Made by a program: the position numbers and the translations under genes. Positions 12,758-23,960 of a stretch of 64,000 nucleotides of DNA are shown here, in pieces; the first letter of the stretch is position 1, and each line of letters starts with the position of its first letter. Source of the DNA: Primula veris. Its lineage: Eukaryota; Streptophyta; Magnoliopsida; Ericales; Primulaceae. The notes beneath the pieces were generated by a model. The model had not been told where the DNA came from, made no database searches, and saw only the letters and a program-made list of their open reading frames with translations. Location of the stretch: NCBI GenBank assembly GCA_963682055.1, contig OY821741.1:20699211-20763210 (forward strand). Reading direction: 5' to 3'.

Positions 12758-13745
12758 ATGAACCTAATGGAAGAAGAAAATTTTGGTGGAAAGCCACCAT
12801 TGCTGAGAGGTGCAACCAACTATAGTATGTGGAAGATAAAAATGATTGCATATATCAAGCAGATAGATGAAAAGGCCTGGAGCATGGTCAATGAAGGATG
12901 GAGTCCACCAATGTCAGTTGAGGATGAGGGAAATAAATTCAAGATTTCTCAATAAAAGTAGACTGCTAAATAGAATAAGCAAGTTCAGGGTGACTCTAAA
13001 TCTGTGTATGCATTGTACAATGGGGTAACTGTAAAAATAAAAATCTCTAATCTCTCAATGTGAAAATAGTAAAAATGTTGGGACACTTTTGCTGTTACTT
13101 TTGAAGTAACCAAAAGGGTTAAGGCCTCTAGATTATAACAGTTTGTCACTAATTTTGAAAATCTAAGAATGGATGATGAAGAAACTGTTGAAGAGTTTAA
13201 TATTAAAATTTGTACTCTTTCTAGTAATGTGCTTCCTCTAGGGAATTTTTTTTTTGAAAAGAAACTTGTTAACAAACCTTAACATCTCTTCCACCTAGAC
13301 TTGACATGAAAGTTATAGCTATTGAGTAATCTAGTGTTATTGATACTATCAAACTGGAAGAATTAATTGGAAATCTAAGAACCTATGAGTCTAATTTTTT
13401 TTAAAAATCAGTGAAAGGTATTGCTTTTCAAGATAAGAAAGAAAAGTTAGTTGTACTTGAAAATAACATTGATGATGAGGAGTTTGCTTACTTTGCGAAT
13501 TATTTTTACAAGAGAATGTTTAAAAAACCTTTTAATGATCAAAATAGTTTTGATAACTGCAAGAAGAATGGCTATCAGGGTAATAATCATGATCTTAAAA
13601 TATTAGAGAATAAGTGGATGTCTAAAGTAAATTACTCTAACAACCAACAAAACAAGGACCAATCTGGTAATCATAGACCTAAAGGTATCCAATGTAGGGA
13701 GTGTAAAGGCTATGGTCATGTTCAGGAAGAGTGAGTGTGCGATTC
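12758..13745 (+). pseudogene. Copia gag (DUF4219/UBN2 type), broken, left copy
   Basis: Starts with ATG and reads GGKPPLLRGATNYSMWKIKM, the usual N-terminus of SIRE/Oryco-type Copia gag proteins. The middle is broken by stops and a replaced segment near 13036-13070. The frame then resumes through IKLEELIGNLRTYES to a CCHC zinc knuckle, CRECKGYGHVQEEC, at about 13692-13734. Gag would form the particle and bind RNA. No protease, integrase or reverse transcriptase follows. Confidence 0.85.
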
Positions 13746-13949
13746 TAGGAGATTGCAATATTTTGAATTACTGAAGGTGAATAAATTATGGTTATACCGA
13801 GTCTATATATATTCCAGGCGATTCCAACTGCAAATGCTATCTTACTGAAGCTGAATAAGTTATGGATATACCGAGTCTATATATATATATATATGTGCGT
13901 GTGTCAAACTATAACATTTTGAAATACTAATTCTCTCTCTATATATTTC

Positions 13950-14270
13950 AAAAATCAAAAACCCTAAAACCAAAACGCCAAACCAAGTCGTCGCCTTGGG
14001 TGGGGGAGCCACAACCGCTCCTCCTGCCCCTAGACTGTCTTCCATTCCCTAGTCTTCTTTCCTATATCTCCTCAACCCTATCTTTGTGGTCTCCTATCCC
14101 ACTTCCCATCTCAACCCACTCTCCCATTTTTTTGTGAAAAGAAAACCCGCTCCATCGTAGGACTTCCCCGAGGCCAGATGATCTAGGGGCAAGAGGAGCG
14201 GTGGTGGCTCCCCCGCCCCAAGTGACGGCGGATTTTCTTTGGCCTTTGGGCTTTAGGGTTTTGAATTTTA
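13950..14270. repeat. Hairpin-forming inverted repeat, left copy
   Basis: 13950-14040 and 14177-14270 are inverted copies of about 90 bp around a 135-bp spacer. They include GGGGGAGCCACAACCGCTCC against GGAGCGGTGGTGGCTCCCCC and the AACCCTAAAA / TTTAGGGTTTT ends. It is GC-rich in an AT-rich setting and recurs at 61327-61653. Identity unknown; it may be a foldback or MITE-like unit. Confidence 0.8.
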
Positions 14271-14608
14271 GATTTGTTTGGAGGTATCACCGTTATATAT
14301 TATCACTTTTGAATTATAGTTGTGCCGGCTTAATTTTGTTATCAATCCTATTCTAGTGTGACAAATTACCTTCTTGCAATCATTTGAATGTGTTCCATAT
14401 TAGTTGAGTTTCTCTTTCAAATACTAATACACAAATGGTTCAACTAATTTCAATGTGCCCAACTAGCTGGTTAAACATTGAAATAAACCTAATTTGTGAA
14501 CATATTGCAAAAATATTAAGCGAGTTCTTTTTTATATCATGTATCATCATACTATTTATTTAAATAAAAATTAATTGGTCACTAACTAACATGGAATATG
14601 GCATGTAG

Positions 14609-14938
14609 TGTATTTTGCATAACTGGAGAAACGAAGATTGCCTGAAGTTATTGAATAAATATAAAGAAGCGATCCCAAGTAAGGAAATTAATGGTGGGAA
14701 AGTTATCATCATCGACATAGCCATGAAGAACAAAAGAAGTAATGATAATAAGCCATTCGAAGCTCAAAGCTTCTTCGGCATGCTGATGGTGATGCAATTC
14801 GGTAGCGAAGAGGGAACCAAGAAAGAATGGGCGAAACTCTTATCCGATGCATGGTTTCGTAACTATAAAGTAACTCAGTTGGGCTGGAGGTCTACCATTG
14901 AAGCTTACCCGTTGTGTTTTCTTGGTGAAATTGTGTGA
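14609..14938 (+). pseudogene. Orphan last exon of a plant O-methyltransferase
   Basis: After a splice-acceptor-like AG (14607-14608) the frame reads CILHNWRNEDCLKLL, KEAIPS, GGKVIIIDIAM, FFGMLM, TKKEWAKLLSDAWF and LGWRSTIEAYP. This matches the C-terminal exon of SAM-dependent plant O-methyltransferases of the caffeate/flavonoid/alkaloid type: ILHDW with the catalytic His, GGKVII, then EWAKLF and SLIEVYP at the end. The His of LHNW is present, while the preceding Trp is Cys. The stop is about 10 codons later than usual. No first exon with the SAM-binding core is in the window, so this is a fragment. The sequence before it (14377-14600) looks like intron. Confidence 0.82.
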
Positions 14939-15622
14939 TTGTATTCCGAGTGAAGTGGTTTCTAATAAGATTAAAGTTTGGGCACTTATCGAGTTTTAAT
15001 TATTCGAGGTCGAAGTACTTTATTTTATTTGTATCCGGTGTGTAATTTTTACAATTGTCAGGTTTTTATCATAAATTTTTAAACTATAAGGACTAAATTT
15101 TAACATAGAAACGATTTACATCCAAAAAAAAGTGACGACATGTCACTGAAAAAATAATGTTGGTTAACTTAGTGCACTAAATTAAAGTTTTTAAAACTAA
15201 TGTTACCAAATTATAATAAGCCAACCCAAGTCAAATGGGTCTGCCCAATTTAGCCATTTTTTTCCAAAAATACCACTATACCTTTTTATTAATTACAATA
15301 ATAACATACTCACATAAAAAAATATAAAAAGTAATAACTAATAACACTATTTATCCCTATTTAACAATCAAACATTCTTTTAAGTATTATCATCTTGTAC
15401 TATTTTTTTTTGTATTATCCGCATATTTGTATCATAAATACACTTATTTTCTATATTTTAATTGCACTGCGCATCACACACACAACGCGTGGGGCACGAT
15501 TACTAGTATATATATACATTTACTGTATATAAAAAATATACCATATACTAAATTTACTATCATTACCATAACAATAAAAATCAATAATTGTTTCATCCAA
15601 AACAAATAATTTACATATGCGA
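14939..15622. other. AT-rich spacer after the O-methyltransferase exon
   Basis: The first 100 bases may be the old 3' untranslated region. The rest is AT-rich with no recognisable gene or repeat. Confidence 0.4.
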
Positions 15623-18007
15623 CACTACACCAAAAAAGTTACAAAATGGTTTGTCTTAATAACCGTTACACCTCTCTTTAATAGTAAACTATAGACCCGG
15701 TGTGTGGAGTTGTATGTCTATCAAAACAGCATCTGCAAACTACATTCACGTTCCCGGTTCAGATATGCTAAAAAAATTCCTACCTGAACAGAAACAATCA
15801 TAAATTAGGAGCAAATTTCACAATGCTAAAACTACCGAAACTCATACTAACTATTAGCATTACAGAAATTTGAGATTCACATGAAACAAATCATCATACT
15901 CTAATTGACATACTAAAGGCTTGTCTGGATGTAACTGAACATAACCTGACCAATTTAAAAGGAAGAAAGAAAAAATTCTGAGTTCTATGCTGAGTTCTTG
16001 AGATTTCAAGCGTCGTCAAAATAACCAATTGATCTTCTAAACTTAAATAAACTCAGTCTGACCAGGGGAAAGCAATGCTAGACTCTTTAACGTTTTCCAA
16101 CAAATATTCCGCTATAAAAATTTCAACTGAGGCATGTACAAATATTCTGCTATTAAATTAGTTGCTTGTTGATATATGTATATATTGCAAACAGTAAGTG
16201 GAAGCAACTCACTTTGACAAGTGGTAATTGAGAAGTGTATATGAGAACTCAGAGTAACTCGCTGCGAGAAAAAAAAAAATCTGATGAGAATGTATTCCAT
16301 GACAGAAATAAAAAGCTCGATTCTTACACTCGCATCCAATTAACATATAGTAAATTAAATCAAAACAAAGACCCAATTTACTGAGATATGCCAAAAACAA
16401 GAGTTGTAAACGATTAATTAGCAAAAATAATCTTATTAAAAACCAATTTACTGCCAAGATTCTCATCACTAATAAAAGCAGCAAAACTCAAAGATTAAAC
16501 CATCAACAAGAATCAAAACACGGCTTAAAAGAACTATTAAAGCAATTATATATGTGATTGTGGAAACTGGCACTCCCCACTAAATAACAAACTAAAATAG
16601 GTTTTAAGCCAAAGATATGAGAGAGAATAAGGCACGTAACTGTGATGAAACTTCGCTTTGGGATCTGTGGACGCAATTCGTCCCTCGGCAACAACTATTC
16701 CATCACCATTATGATGAAGTAGCTTACATGATGCATTTTCTAGAATAGCCTCAGGATTTTCGAGTCTCTGATTTGACTGCATATAAGAAATACAAACATA
16801 TAAATCCATCAACCTGTGATGATAATTTAGTGATGTAAATAGAAAATTAGTTCAAGATAGTAACCACCAACTTGTGGTGTTACCACAAATTCATCAACTT
16901 TACCCCATTTAAAGCCCAATAGTTGTTCTAAAATACTACTGCATAACCCTCAATTAGAGAATATCAAGAAAAGAAAGGCATGTATACTATAAAAAATGAC
17001 AATTTTTAAGTAGTCAATTTAAAAACTTATACTTATTTGAAATTCGGGAGACATTGTCCTTTCCACAAAGGTATCCCAATTTTTAGTGCACATCGTTCCG
17101 GGCTTCAATAGAGCAAGGTTGCGTGATGCCAGGGCGCCAACATTAACTTTTAGAATACTTGTTCGGAGTTTTGACCTCCCATCATGCCATAATTTATTTT
17201 ACCTTTTAAGGATTTTCTTTCACCGTCTTCAAACATAAACTTCATCTGTATCTCCAGTTACAATATAATTCAAACTTTACGATAAATAAAAAGAAAAGAA
17301 AGAAACAAGTAAATGAGGATGAAAATTACCAAAGGACAGGCCCATAATTTATCTTTCACCTCTTCATATATATTATCCCATGTCTCTATTGCGTATGGAA
17401 CAAATTCTTTACTCAAACAACTAAGAAAGGTTGATAACTCTACTGATTTTTCACCAACAGGTTGCCCAAAGTCATTCCGGTCTACTTCTACGGGAATTTG
17501 TTGGTCAGTAGCCAATTTAAACTTAGATCAGCCGCGCCTTTTTTTCTTGTCATTTGGTTCTTTATCGTGCGATTCATTCACAAAATCAGGTGGCGTATTG
17601 GAACTCATCGAGAATCTATAAGAATACTAATCCTTCAGTATACATAAGGGATAAAATTCCAAACACTCATACAGTTATAGTGGGGAAATTTTGTCTTCAA
17701 GATTGTAGGAAACCCAAAATAATCCTAAACATCATAAAAATACCTCTAAATTATTAATTGCAAACTCAACTTATAATACTATTAATTGCATATATATGTA
17801 TGCCGTTAAAAATGTAAATTACAGCTTAATTTGCATGCTGCCAATAGGCATTAATCACAGCTCACAAGCTCTGTATGCTACTGTTACGTTGTATTAATAG
17901 ATTTCGCAACGTATTAATTTTAAGCACGCTGTAATAACTCCATTTGCAGCTTACTTTCATATTGCGCTGCTAAAGTCGAGCCGCCGAAACTCAATTTTCT
18001 TGTAGTG
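15623..18007 (-). mobile_element. CACTA (En/Spm-like) transposon
   Basis: The left end is CACTACACCAAAAAAGTTAC and the right end, read on the minus strand, CACTACAAGAAAATTGAG. The ends are followed by short subterminal repeats (GTTAC, TTAATA, GCAGC words). The three-base flanks (CGA, GGG) do not match, so a target duplication cannot be shown. The interior carries a broken En/Spm-type gene on the minus strand, which supports the call. Confidence 0.68.
16546..17608 (-). pseudogene. Plant En/Spm-type transposase-associated protein (Transposase_24-like), broken
   Basis: Translation can start at the ATG at 17608 with MSSNTPPDF and a basic stretch (KKKRRG). An in-frame TGA follows, then TDQQIPVEV, FGQPVGEKSVELSTFL, FVPYAIETWDNI and VKDKLW, the conserved head of this plant family. 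A donor-like GGTAATT follows. A second piece near 17160-17050 reads LKPGTMCTKNWDTFVERTMS with PEFQ-like residues. A third (16750-16630) reads DGIVVAEGRIASTDPKAKFH. These domains occur in CACTA second genes that bind subterminal repeats. Stops and lost frame make it non-functional. Confidence 0.68.
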
Positions 18008-18184
18008 GGGATTTCACTTGGAAAAGAAAAGGTTCCATACTAATGGATTCAGATCTATAACTATGGGTTCCAATACCCGAGATCTTATAGCACTTACCAA
18101 TGAGTCTCTATCGATTAGTATTACACAGAAGAAATCAATTCTAGAAACTAATACAATTAGATCCTCTCTTCATAAACAAACTTG
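18008..18184. other. Junction between CACTA end and LINE
   Basis: No match to the LINE at 40161-45625 and no open frame. Probably older flanking sequence. Confidence 0.35.
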
Positions 18185-18890
18185 GGAATAGCTGCTAAAG
18201 TAATAATTGGGAGAGATTGTAGAACATGTCTAATTAAAATCAATTTAGATCTCAGAGAACTAGTTAGACTTCCACATATTCATTTTTTCCCTCACTTTAG
18301 TAGTCATAGAATGAAAATATATGCACCTTTTCTTCCAGCATAGAGATTACAACCCAAATATAAAAAAAGAGTCTTCTTTGTTGTAATCTTCATAATATTT
18401 TCCAAACCATGTTGCTGAATACTGTTGACATTTTTGGAACAATATAAGAAACTTTTTTGATAATTAACATCTTGCCCAGATTCCTTCTCATACAAATTAA
18501 TAACTTTGCTGATTTCCTTAATAGAAAATTTTATTACCCCAAGAGAAATTAATAATGTCATCAGCATAAGCCAGAGGAGTAATATGAGAGCACCCAATAA
18601 CAGTCTTGAAAGTTGTATATATCTTGTTAAAGATTAGAGCATTAAGATATCTTGAGAATACATCCGAACAAATAATAAAAAGCCCAGAAAAGAGAGGAAA
18701 CCCATGTCTTAAACCTTGATTAGATTTAAATAAACCAGTAGTAGCACCATTAACCATAACACTGAAGAAAATATTAGAGATAAGCCTCCATACTATCAAT
18801 TAAAACTTCAGAAAAACCCATCTTTCTCATCACCTTAGTTAAAAATAGCCAAGACACTCTATCATAAGATTTTTTTTCATATCCAATCTA
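18185..18890 (-). pseudogene. LINE-A reverse transcriptase fragment
   Basis: Two overlapping frames on the minus strand (18799-18518 and 18597-18304) read VNGATTGLFKSNQGLRHGFP, then LAYADDIINF, then SGQDVNYQKS and LGCNLYAGRK. The YADD catalytic motif is kept, unlike in LINE-B, but a frameshift follows it. Further down LILIRHVLQSLP is recognisable near 18240. Confidence 0.82.
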
Positions 18891-18963
18891 ATAGCGACAT
18901 TGGAACGGTCATTCTTGGCATTTGAAGACACCTCTTATAAACAAAGGATCATGAGTGTAAATA

Positions 18964-19200
18964 TTATTCAAAAAACTCCACAGGTCCCTTGTTTCCTCTT
19001 TTGTACATTTTGCATATATAAGTGACATTTCCACATCCACATGAAGAAAAGAGCTGGACACTTTTAACATTTATACATTGGTTCATTTGATGAGTAGCTA
19101 AAATAGTAGTTTTATCATAGTGGAAAACCCATATTTTATTTTGGGTATGAACTTGAACCAAATCAAAACCAAGCACTCTCTTAAAAACCTCATCTTTATC
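18964..19200 (-). pseudogene. LINE-A endonuclease fragment
   Basis: LGFDLVQVHTQNKIWVF and THQMNQCINV match the LINE-B endonuclease (FGFDDVLVHEDNKIWVF). After about 70 codons it jumps to reverse transcriptase sequence, so most of the endonuclease has been deleted. Confidence 0.75.
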
Positions 19201-20219
19201 AAAATCTACCTTAGGCTCTATGCGAATTAAAATAGCTAAATTATAAATAGAACAAACCTTTTTTATTCTTCTATAGGTAGCTTTACTTGCAATGCCCTAC
19301 AATTCAGAAAAATTGTATTAATTATTTATAATATTTCCCGGAGGTCCTTACAGAAGACCTTAACATCATTTGATTTTTCTCTTTAATTTTGCTTTTTTTC
19401 TTGGAACCACTGACCAGGCACCTTTGACCCTTGCAATATCAGGTGCCTTTCTAGGAGATAGATTTAATCTATCTTGAGTGTTGGCCTCCTCAAAGTCACT
19501 AAACTCTTCCACATGTAATTAATTTTATAGATAAATCACTTCCTCTACTATTCAGATAAGCACTGTTTGGATCACAAGGAATAAAAATATTGTTTTCCTC
19601 ATTATTCATCTCATTTACCAAATTATCTTCTAACAACTGATTCTCATTTTTAGGAGAATTATCCAGCTGTTCTTCATCCAAAGTAAGCAAATTAGAAGAC
19701 TCTTTTTCTCCTTTAATTCATTATTTATCTCAGGGATATTCTCCTTTTCCCCAAAATTATCATTTATATCCCTTTATTTTCCTTTACAGATTCCTCACAG
19801 TCAGAATTTTCATCACTTTTGTTACCATCAGAATTTTTTAGAATTTCACCTTCTTCTATCTCCATAGTAGAGCTTATATTATTCTTTTGTAACTTATCAT
19901 CATTACGAGAATTTCCTTGAATTAATTTATTACCTTCCGCCCAACTTAAACTATCCTCTTTTTGCTTGACATGAAACTATCTATTCACCTAATCCTTTGT
20001 AGATTCTTTGTTTTCTCCGGTTCTTAAGATGTGAGTTTGAGAGGTTTTAATTTTCTCATTATTATTGTATAAGTTGTGGCATGTGGTTCTCTTTTATTAT
20101 TGTGCTTTTTAATGTTTGGGTGGTTTGTTTTTTTGGACTTTTTTTTGGCTATTTCCTGGCTTTCTAGCAATCGCAAGGTCTGTTTTAGGTGCAGAGGTAT
20201 CTTCATTCTATTGCTCTTT

Positions 20220-20880
20220 ACCTTTTTTCACAATTAAGAAGCGTCTTTCTTCGTGACCCTGCTTTTTAAAAAATGAGCATTAATGAGGTAAATCCCCATA
20301 CTCACAATATTGCCAGAATCCTTTGGAATCATCGTTTCCTATACAAACTCTCAATAAGAGTTTTTTAAAATCAATTTTTACGCAAATACGCGCCAAACCT
20401 GGTTTAGTCAGACTATCTGTAGTATTATCCACCTGCAAAGGTTTACCAATAGAAAATATATTGGACGTATTGTACAGATGAATATGGAGTTTCGGCAATG
20501 AAATCCATACATGGCAGATTGTAGACTCAAAATCCATGTCAAAATCATATGTCCACTTAAAGGTTGTTATAGGCTTCCCTTCAATAAACCATTTTTTCCT
20601 TATCCAAAGACCTAAGAAATCTTCCTCGCGAAAACGAGTAATAATATGTTTATAATGCAGAACATCAATATTATAAGAAGCTTTGAGATCAAACGTATAA
20701 AACACCTTTTTATTAGTAGCGATATCCGGCTTAACGTGCGAGAATTTACCAATCACGGTATACTTAAATGGATCCGATAGTATTTTAACATTCTCTGATG
20801 TAAAGTAAATGAGTGGCTCTCCTTTGTACGATAATATTTCTTTGAGATCAATTTAAATTTTTTTTGGGGGAGCATCTAAT
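20220..20880 (-). pseudogene. LINE-A ORF1-like DUF4283 domain
   Basis: The minus-strand frame reads ILSYKGEPLIYFTSENVKIL, DPFKYTVIGKFSH, HIITRFREEDFLGLWIRKKW, TFKWTYDFD, PVWISLPKL-like residues and PGLARICVKIDFKKLL. This is the DUF4283 nucleic-acid-binding head common in plant L1 elements. A stop interrupts the start of the zinc knuckle (near 20280). The acidic linker (20000-19500) is broken. Confidence 0.82.
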
Positions 20881-21010
20881 TTTATGATCTGATCTTTATT
20901 ATTATTTGGGGTAGGGGGTGGGGGGTTCTCTCTTTGGCGACAGAGTGTCCATCATGTCAACGGCGGATATGGTTATTCACCCAAGTCGTCTCACTCTTTC
21001 TCTCAGGTTA

Positions 21011-21359
21011 TGTATGAACTTTTTTTTAAATCACTACTAATAAACCTGAATAAATCATAGATAATGATTGATAGCTTATGCTTATGCGTATTTGAATTCT
21101 TTTTATTTGCTAAGTTGGTACCTACGTTAAATGTGCATAATGCTTATGATAAGCGAAATCTAATCTATGCTTACTAAAAAAGAAGCGTGCAAATGAATGC
21201 GTGAGTATATTTGATATTTTGTGAAGTTATGTGATTGTAATGTATCTCTGAAAGATGTTGATCACTGTTGAGCCTATTTAGGTAATTTTTACTTATGTAC
21301 ATTGTTGAATAAATATGTTTCTGAATTATATATATATAATGTATGTTGGGAAATCGTCT
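21011..21359. other. AT-rich spacer
   Basis: No supported gene. The longer minus-strand frames at 21174-21516 carry no recognisable domain. Confidence 0.4.
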
Positions 21360-22400
21360 GCAGGCAGGTACAATCAAAATTTTCTCTGAACCCTGAAAAC
21401 TCAAACTCAACTCTTTTTGTTGATGACAAAAAATGGGAGAAATTTTTGTAAAGAATTTTACTCAAATAGGGAAGAAAGTTCAATTTATTGAATGGGTAAT
21501 CATTAAAATGGTTCAAATTTTCAGGGGAGAAAAATTATAACTTATATACGTTTCTCAAAAACATAGTTTCTCAAAAGCGGTCATAATAATTGAAAACCTT
21601 TCATTATTACATTGATTAAAATGTTTCGAAAAGATATTTCTGGACTAAAAATGTTTTAAACAAGACTTGTGTAATTATGTTGGTACTTTAACTATTTCTA
21701 TCCTCAAGAACACAACACTATTAATTCAAAAAAAATTTAAAACTCAAAGTCTTTATCTACGTACAAGTATTTATATTTCACCCGATGTTGTGTACACCAA
21801 AATTCTATACATTTTTGTCATCATAAAAAATGGGGAGATTGTTGAACTAATATTCAATTCTACGATATTGAATTATGTTTTGATGATACCAAAATGGAAT
21901 TTTAGGTACACAACAACTGGCGTAGTACTAACTTTCCAATGAGTAAATTTCAGATAATCACAGTTAATAAAGTAGAATGTCAAAGAGTTAAACAAAGGAA
22001 TACAATCAGATAAATGAACTACAATTGTCAAATAAGAATAACCAAAGGACTAATAAGTTAATTGGAACAATTAAATTGTTCACATCTAAACAGACAATTT
22101 CAACCGATTATACTTTATTCCGACCGGTTAGATATAGTGTTATGGAAAGTCCATATATGTTTTTTGAAGCCTAGAAAATGTATTCAAATTATTTGCAAAT
22201 GAAAAGAGGAAAGTTAGAGATATTCTAGAGGATGAGAAGAGTATTGAAGTGATTAAAAAAACTCAGTTAACCATGTTTGTGCATTTCCAAAATACATAAA
22301 TTATAAGTCGGTCATTTAAACGAATACCTGGCCTGCATACCTACATACTTATTTGAGAAACATGTAGTTTGAATCGAAAATAAACATGTTGAAACTATAT
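21360..22400 (+). mobile_element. 3' end and LTR of a SIRE-like Copia element
   Basis: TTGTTGATGACAAAAAATGG near 21420 and a polypurine tract (TGGGGAGAT, 21831-21839) come directly before TGTTGAACTAATATTCAATT at 21840. This is the usual layout at the 3' end of SIRE-like elements. The LTR continues past 22000 with ACCGATTATACTTTATTCCG and fades near 22400. No gag or pol remains and the right edge is uncertain. Confidence 0.55.
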
Positions 22401-23219
22401 CCATCAGAGTCATGAATTGAATCAAATAGGAGACAATTTCCCTTAATTCTATTCTATTAGACTAATCAAATGATATGTATATAAGTTTAGTGGTTAGATA
22501 TATAATCTAAAGATCTGACCTTTAATAATAATTAAGTGAGCCAAAAGTTGAAATAAACTAACCAAAAAGAGACGGAGATGCCTTCTAATTTGATCGTAGA
22601 AATGCTGAGATGAAATTAATCGCACGGGTGGAGTGAGAGAAAGACATGAACGGCTCCACAGCCAAAGCATAAAACTGGGGCCACGGGCCCGTTTTATACC
22701 CCCAAGAAATAATATTATTTTATTTTATTAGTAATATACAACTGTCCACACAAAAAATTGAAGTTTTATTACCTAAAAAAAAACTCATTACAGTATCTAT
22801 CTCTCTCAAAACGTAACAAACTTATTTGATTTTCTACTCTTACATGTAAATAAAGTTTTTAAATCACTACTTTTAAGTTAATTTTGATTTGATAAACTCA
22901 AAATATGTTAAACAAAATTACTTTGCTCTAAAATTTTAATAGATTTGGGGGTTTATTCGGAACAATTTTTGCCATCCTAATTTTTTTAGAATAAACAATC
23001 AAATCTAATGGTCAACATAAACTATGAAAAAAAAGGTAAGTAAAAAAAGTTGACATGATTACATATCCGATACTTTTTCTGTACGATTAATAAATTTTAT
23101 TTTGATTGTTTACGTAACGTATTTGCAATGCATCCGATATTTTTTCAGTACGGTTGATAAATTTGATTTTTTTTTTTCTTCATACGGTGCACTATAATTT
23201 AGGGTGTGTCAACCAATAG
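22401..23219. other. AT-rich spacer
   Basis: No gene seen. A phrase of about 45 bases (CATATCCGATACTTTTTC / GCATCCGATATTTTTTCA) occurs twice near 23060 and 23130. Confidence 0.4.
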
Positions 23220-23960
23220 AATATTTTAGTTTTAATTAATTTTAGGTTCATTAATAGGTTTTGGATTTTTAGTTGGTGACACACCTTTATCGGCTTTATG
23301 ATAGTGTTACTATAAAATATAAAATAACGTACCGTAATCGCATTGAGAATTTTTTTTTAACTACTCATGTTATCGAGCAGTGTATATAGGCAATGCTACA
23401 TAGTAATATTTTCATAATTTTTATTGAATCTTGGATGAAATTGATTTTTATTGAATGAACCAAAAAAATTAGGATAGGCTAAACTAAAAAATGTAGGACA
23501 CCAAAAATGGATCCGGTTTATTCATATAGACCTATGACTCATGAGATTTTTTATGATGATTTATACAACTAAATTTGGGGGTTCTAAATTAATATTTTAA
23601 TTGAGTATATTTATTCTCAATTTTGTGTATACAATTGATTCAGTAATGTATTTTTTATCAGGTGTGCTTTTGCCGAATTATTTACTTATATTAACTACAC
23701 GTTACTACAACAAAAACTTTCTCATCCGACAAAATTGTGCCGAGAAAACCAAAATGTGTCGGCCCTGAGACATCTAAACCGACAAGAAAGTGAATACATA
23801 AATTGCCCTCTCTCTTTCTCCAGTGCCGCTATTCAGTATTTTGGAGACCCAAAACAGATAAAAAAAAATAGGCCATAAATACTAACATTACTTTAACCAT
23901 TAAAATATATAAAAAAAAACCCGAATTGATAATTTATTATTTTCCCCACTATGTTTTAAT
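23220..23960. mobile_element. Rearranged hAT-type non-autonomous element
   Basis: 23821-23960 begins CAGTGCCGCTATTCAG and matches 48442-48580 directly. 23220-23697 matches 48585-49070 in reverse orientation. The 124-bp piece between (23698-23820) starts TTACTACAACAAAAACTT, like a CACTA end. So the two halves of the element at 48442 are present here but inverted relative to each other and separated. Confidence 0.6.

Larger units (their letters stand above)
11380..14363 (+). repeat. Broken Copia block, left copy of a direct repeat
   Basis: This 3-kb block (LTR, primer site, degenerate gag, hairpin) recurs in the same orientation at 59224-61745. Homology starts at AAACCCTTTTTAGGTACC and ends at ATTCTAGTGTGA. 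The right copy lacks about 11840-12287. No pol and no 3' LTR follow, so the Copia element was truncated before duplication. Confidence 0.88.
18185..20880 (-). mobile_element. L1-type LINE, internally deleted (LINE-A)
   Basis: On the minus strand it has a DUF4283 head, a Lys/Ser/Asn-rich linker, a short endonuclease piece and a reverse transcriptase piece. It is the same family as LINE-B at 40161-45625. Much of the endonuclease and the first half of the reverse transcriptase are deleted, and the 3' end is missing. Confidence 0.85.
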
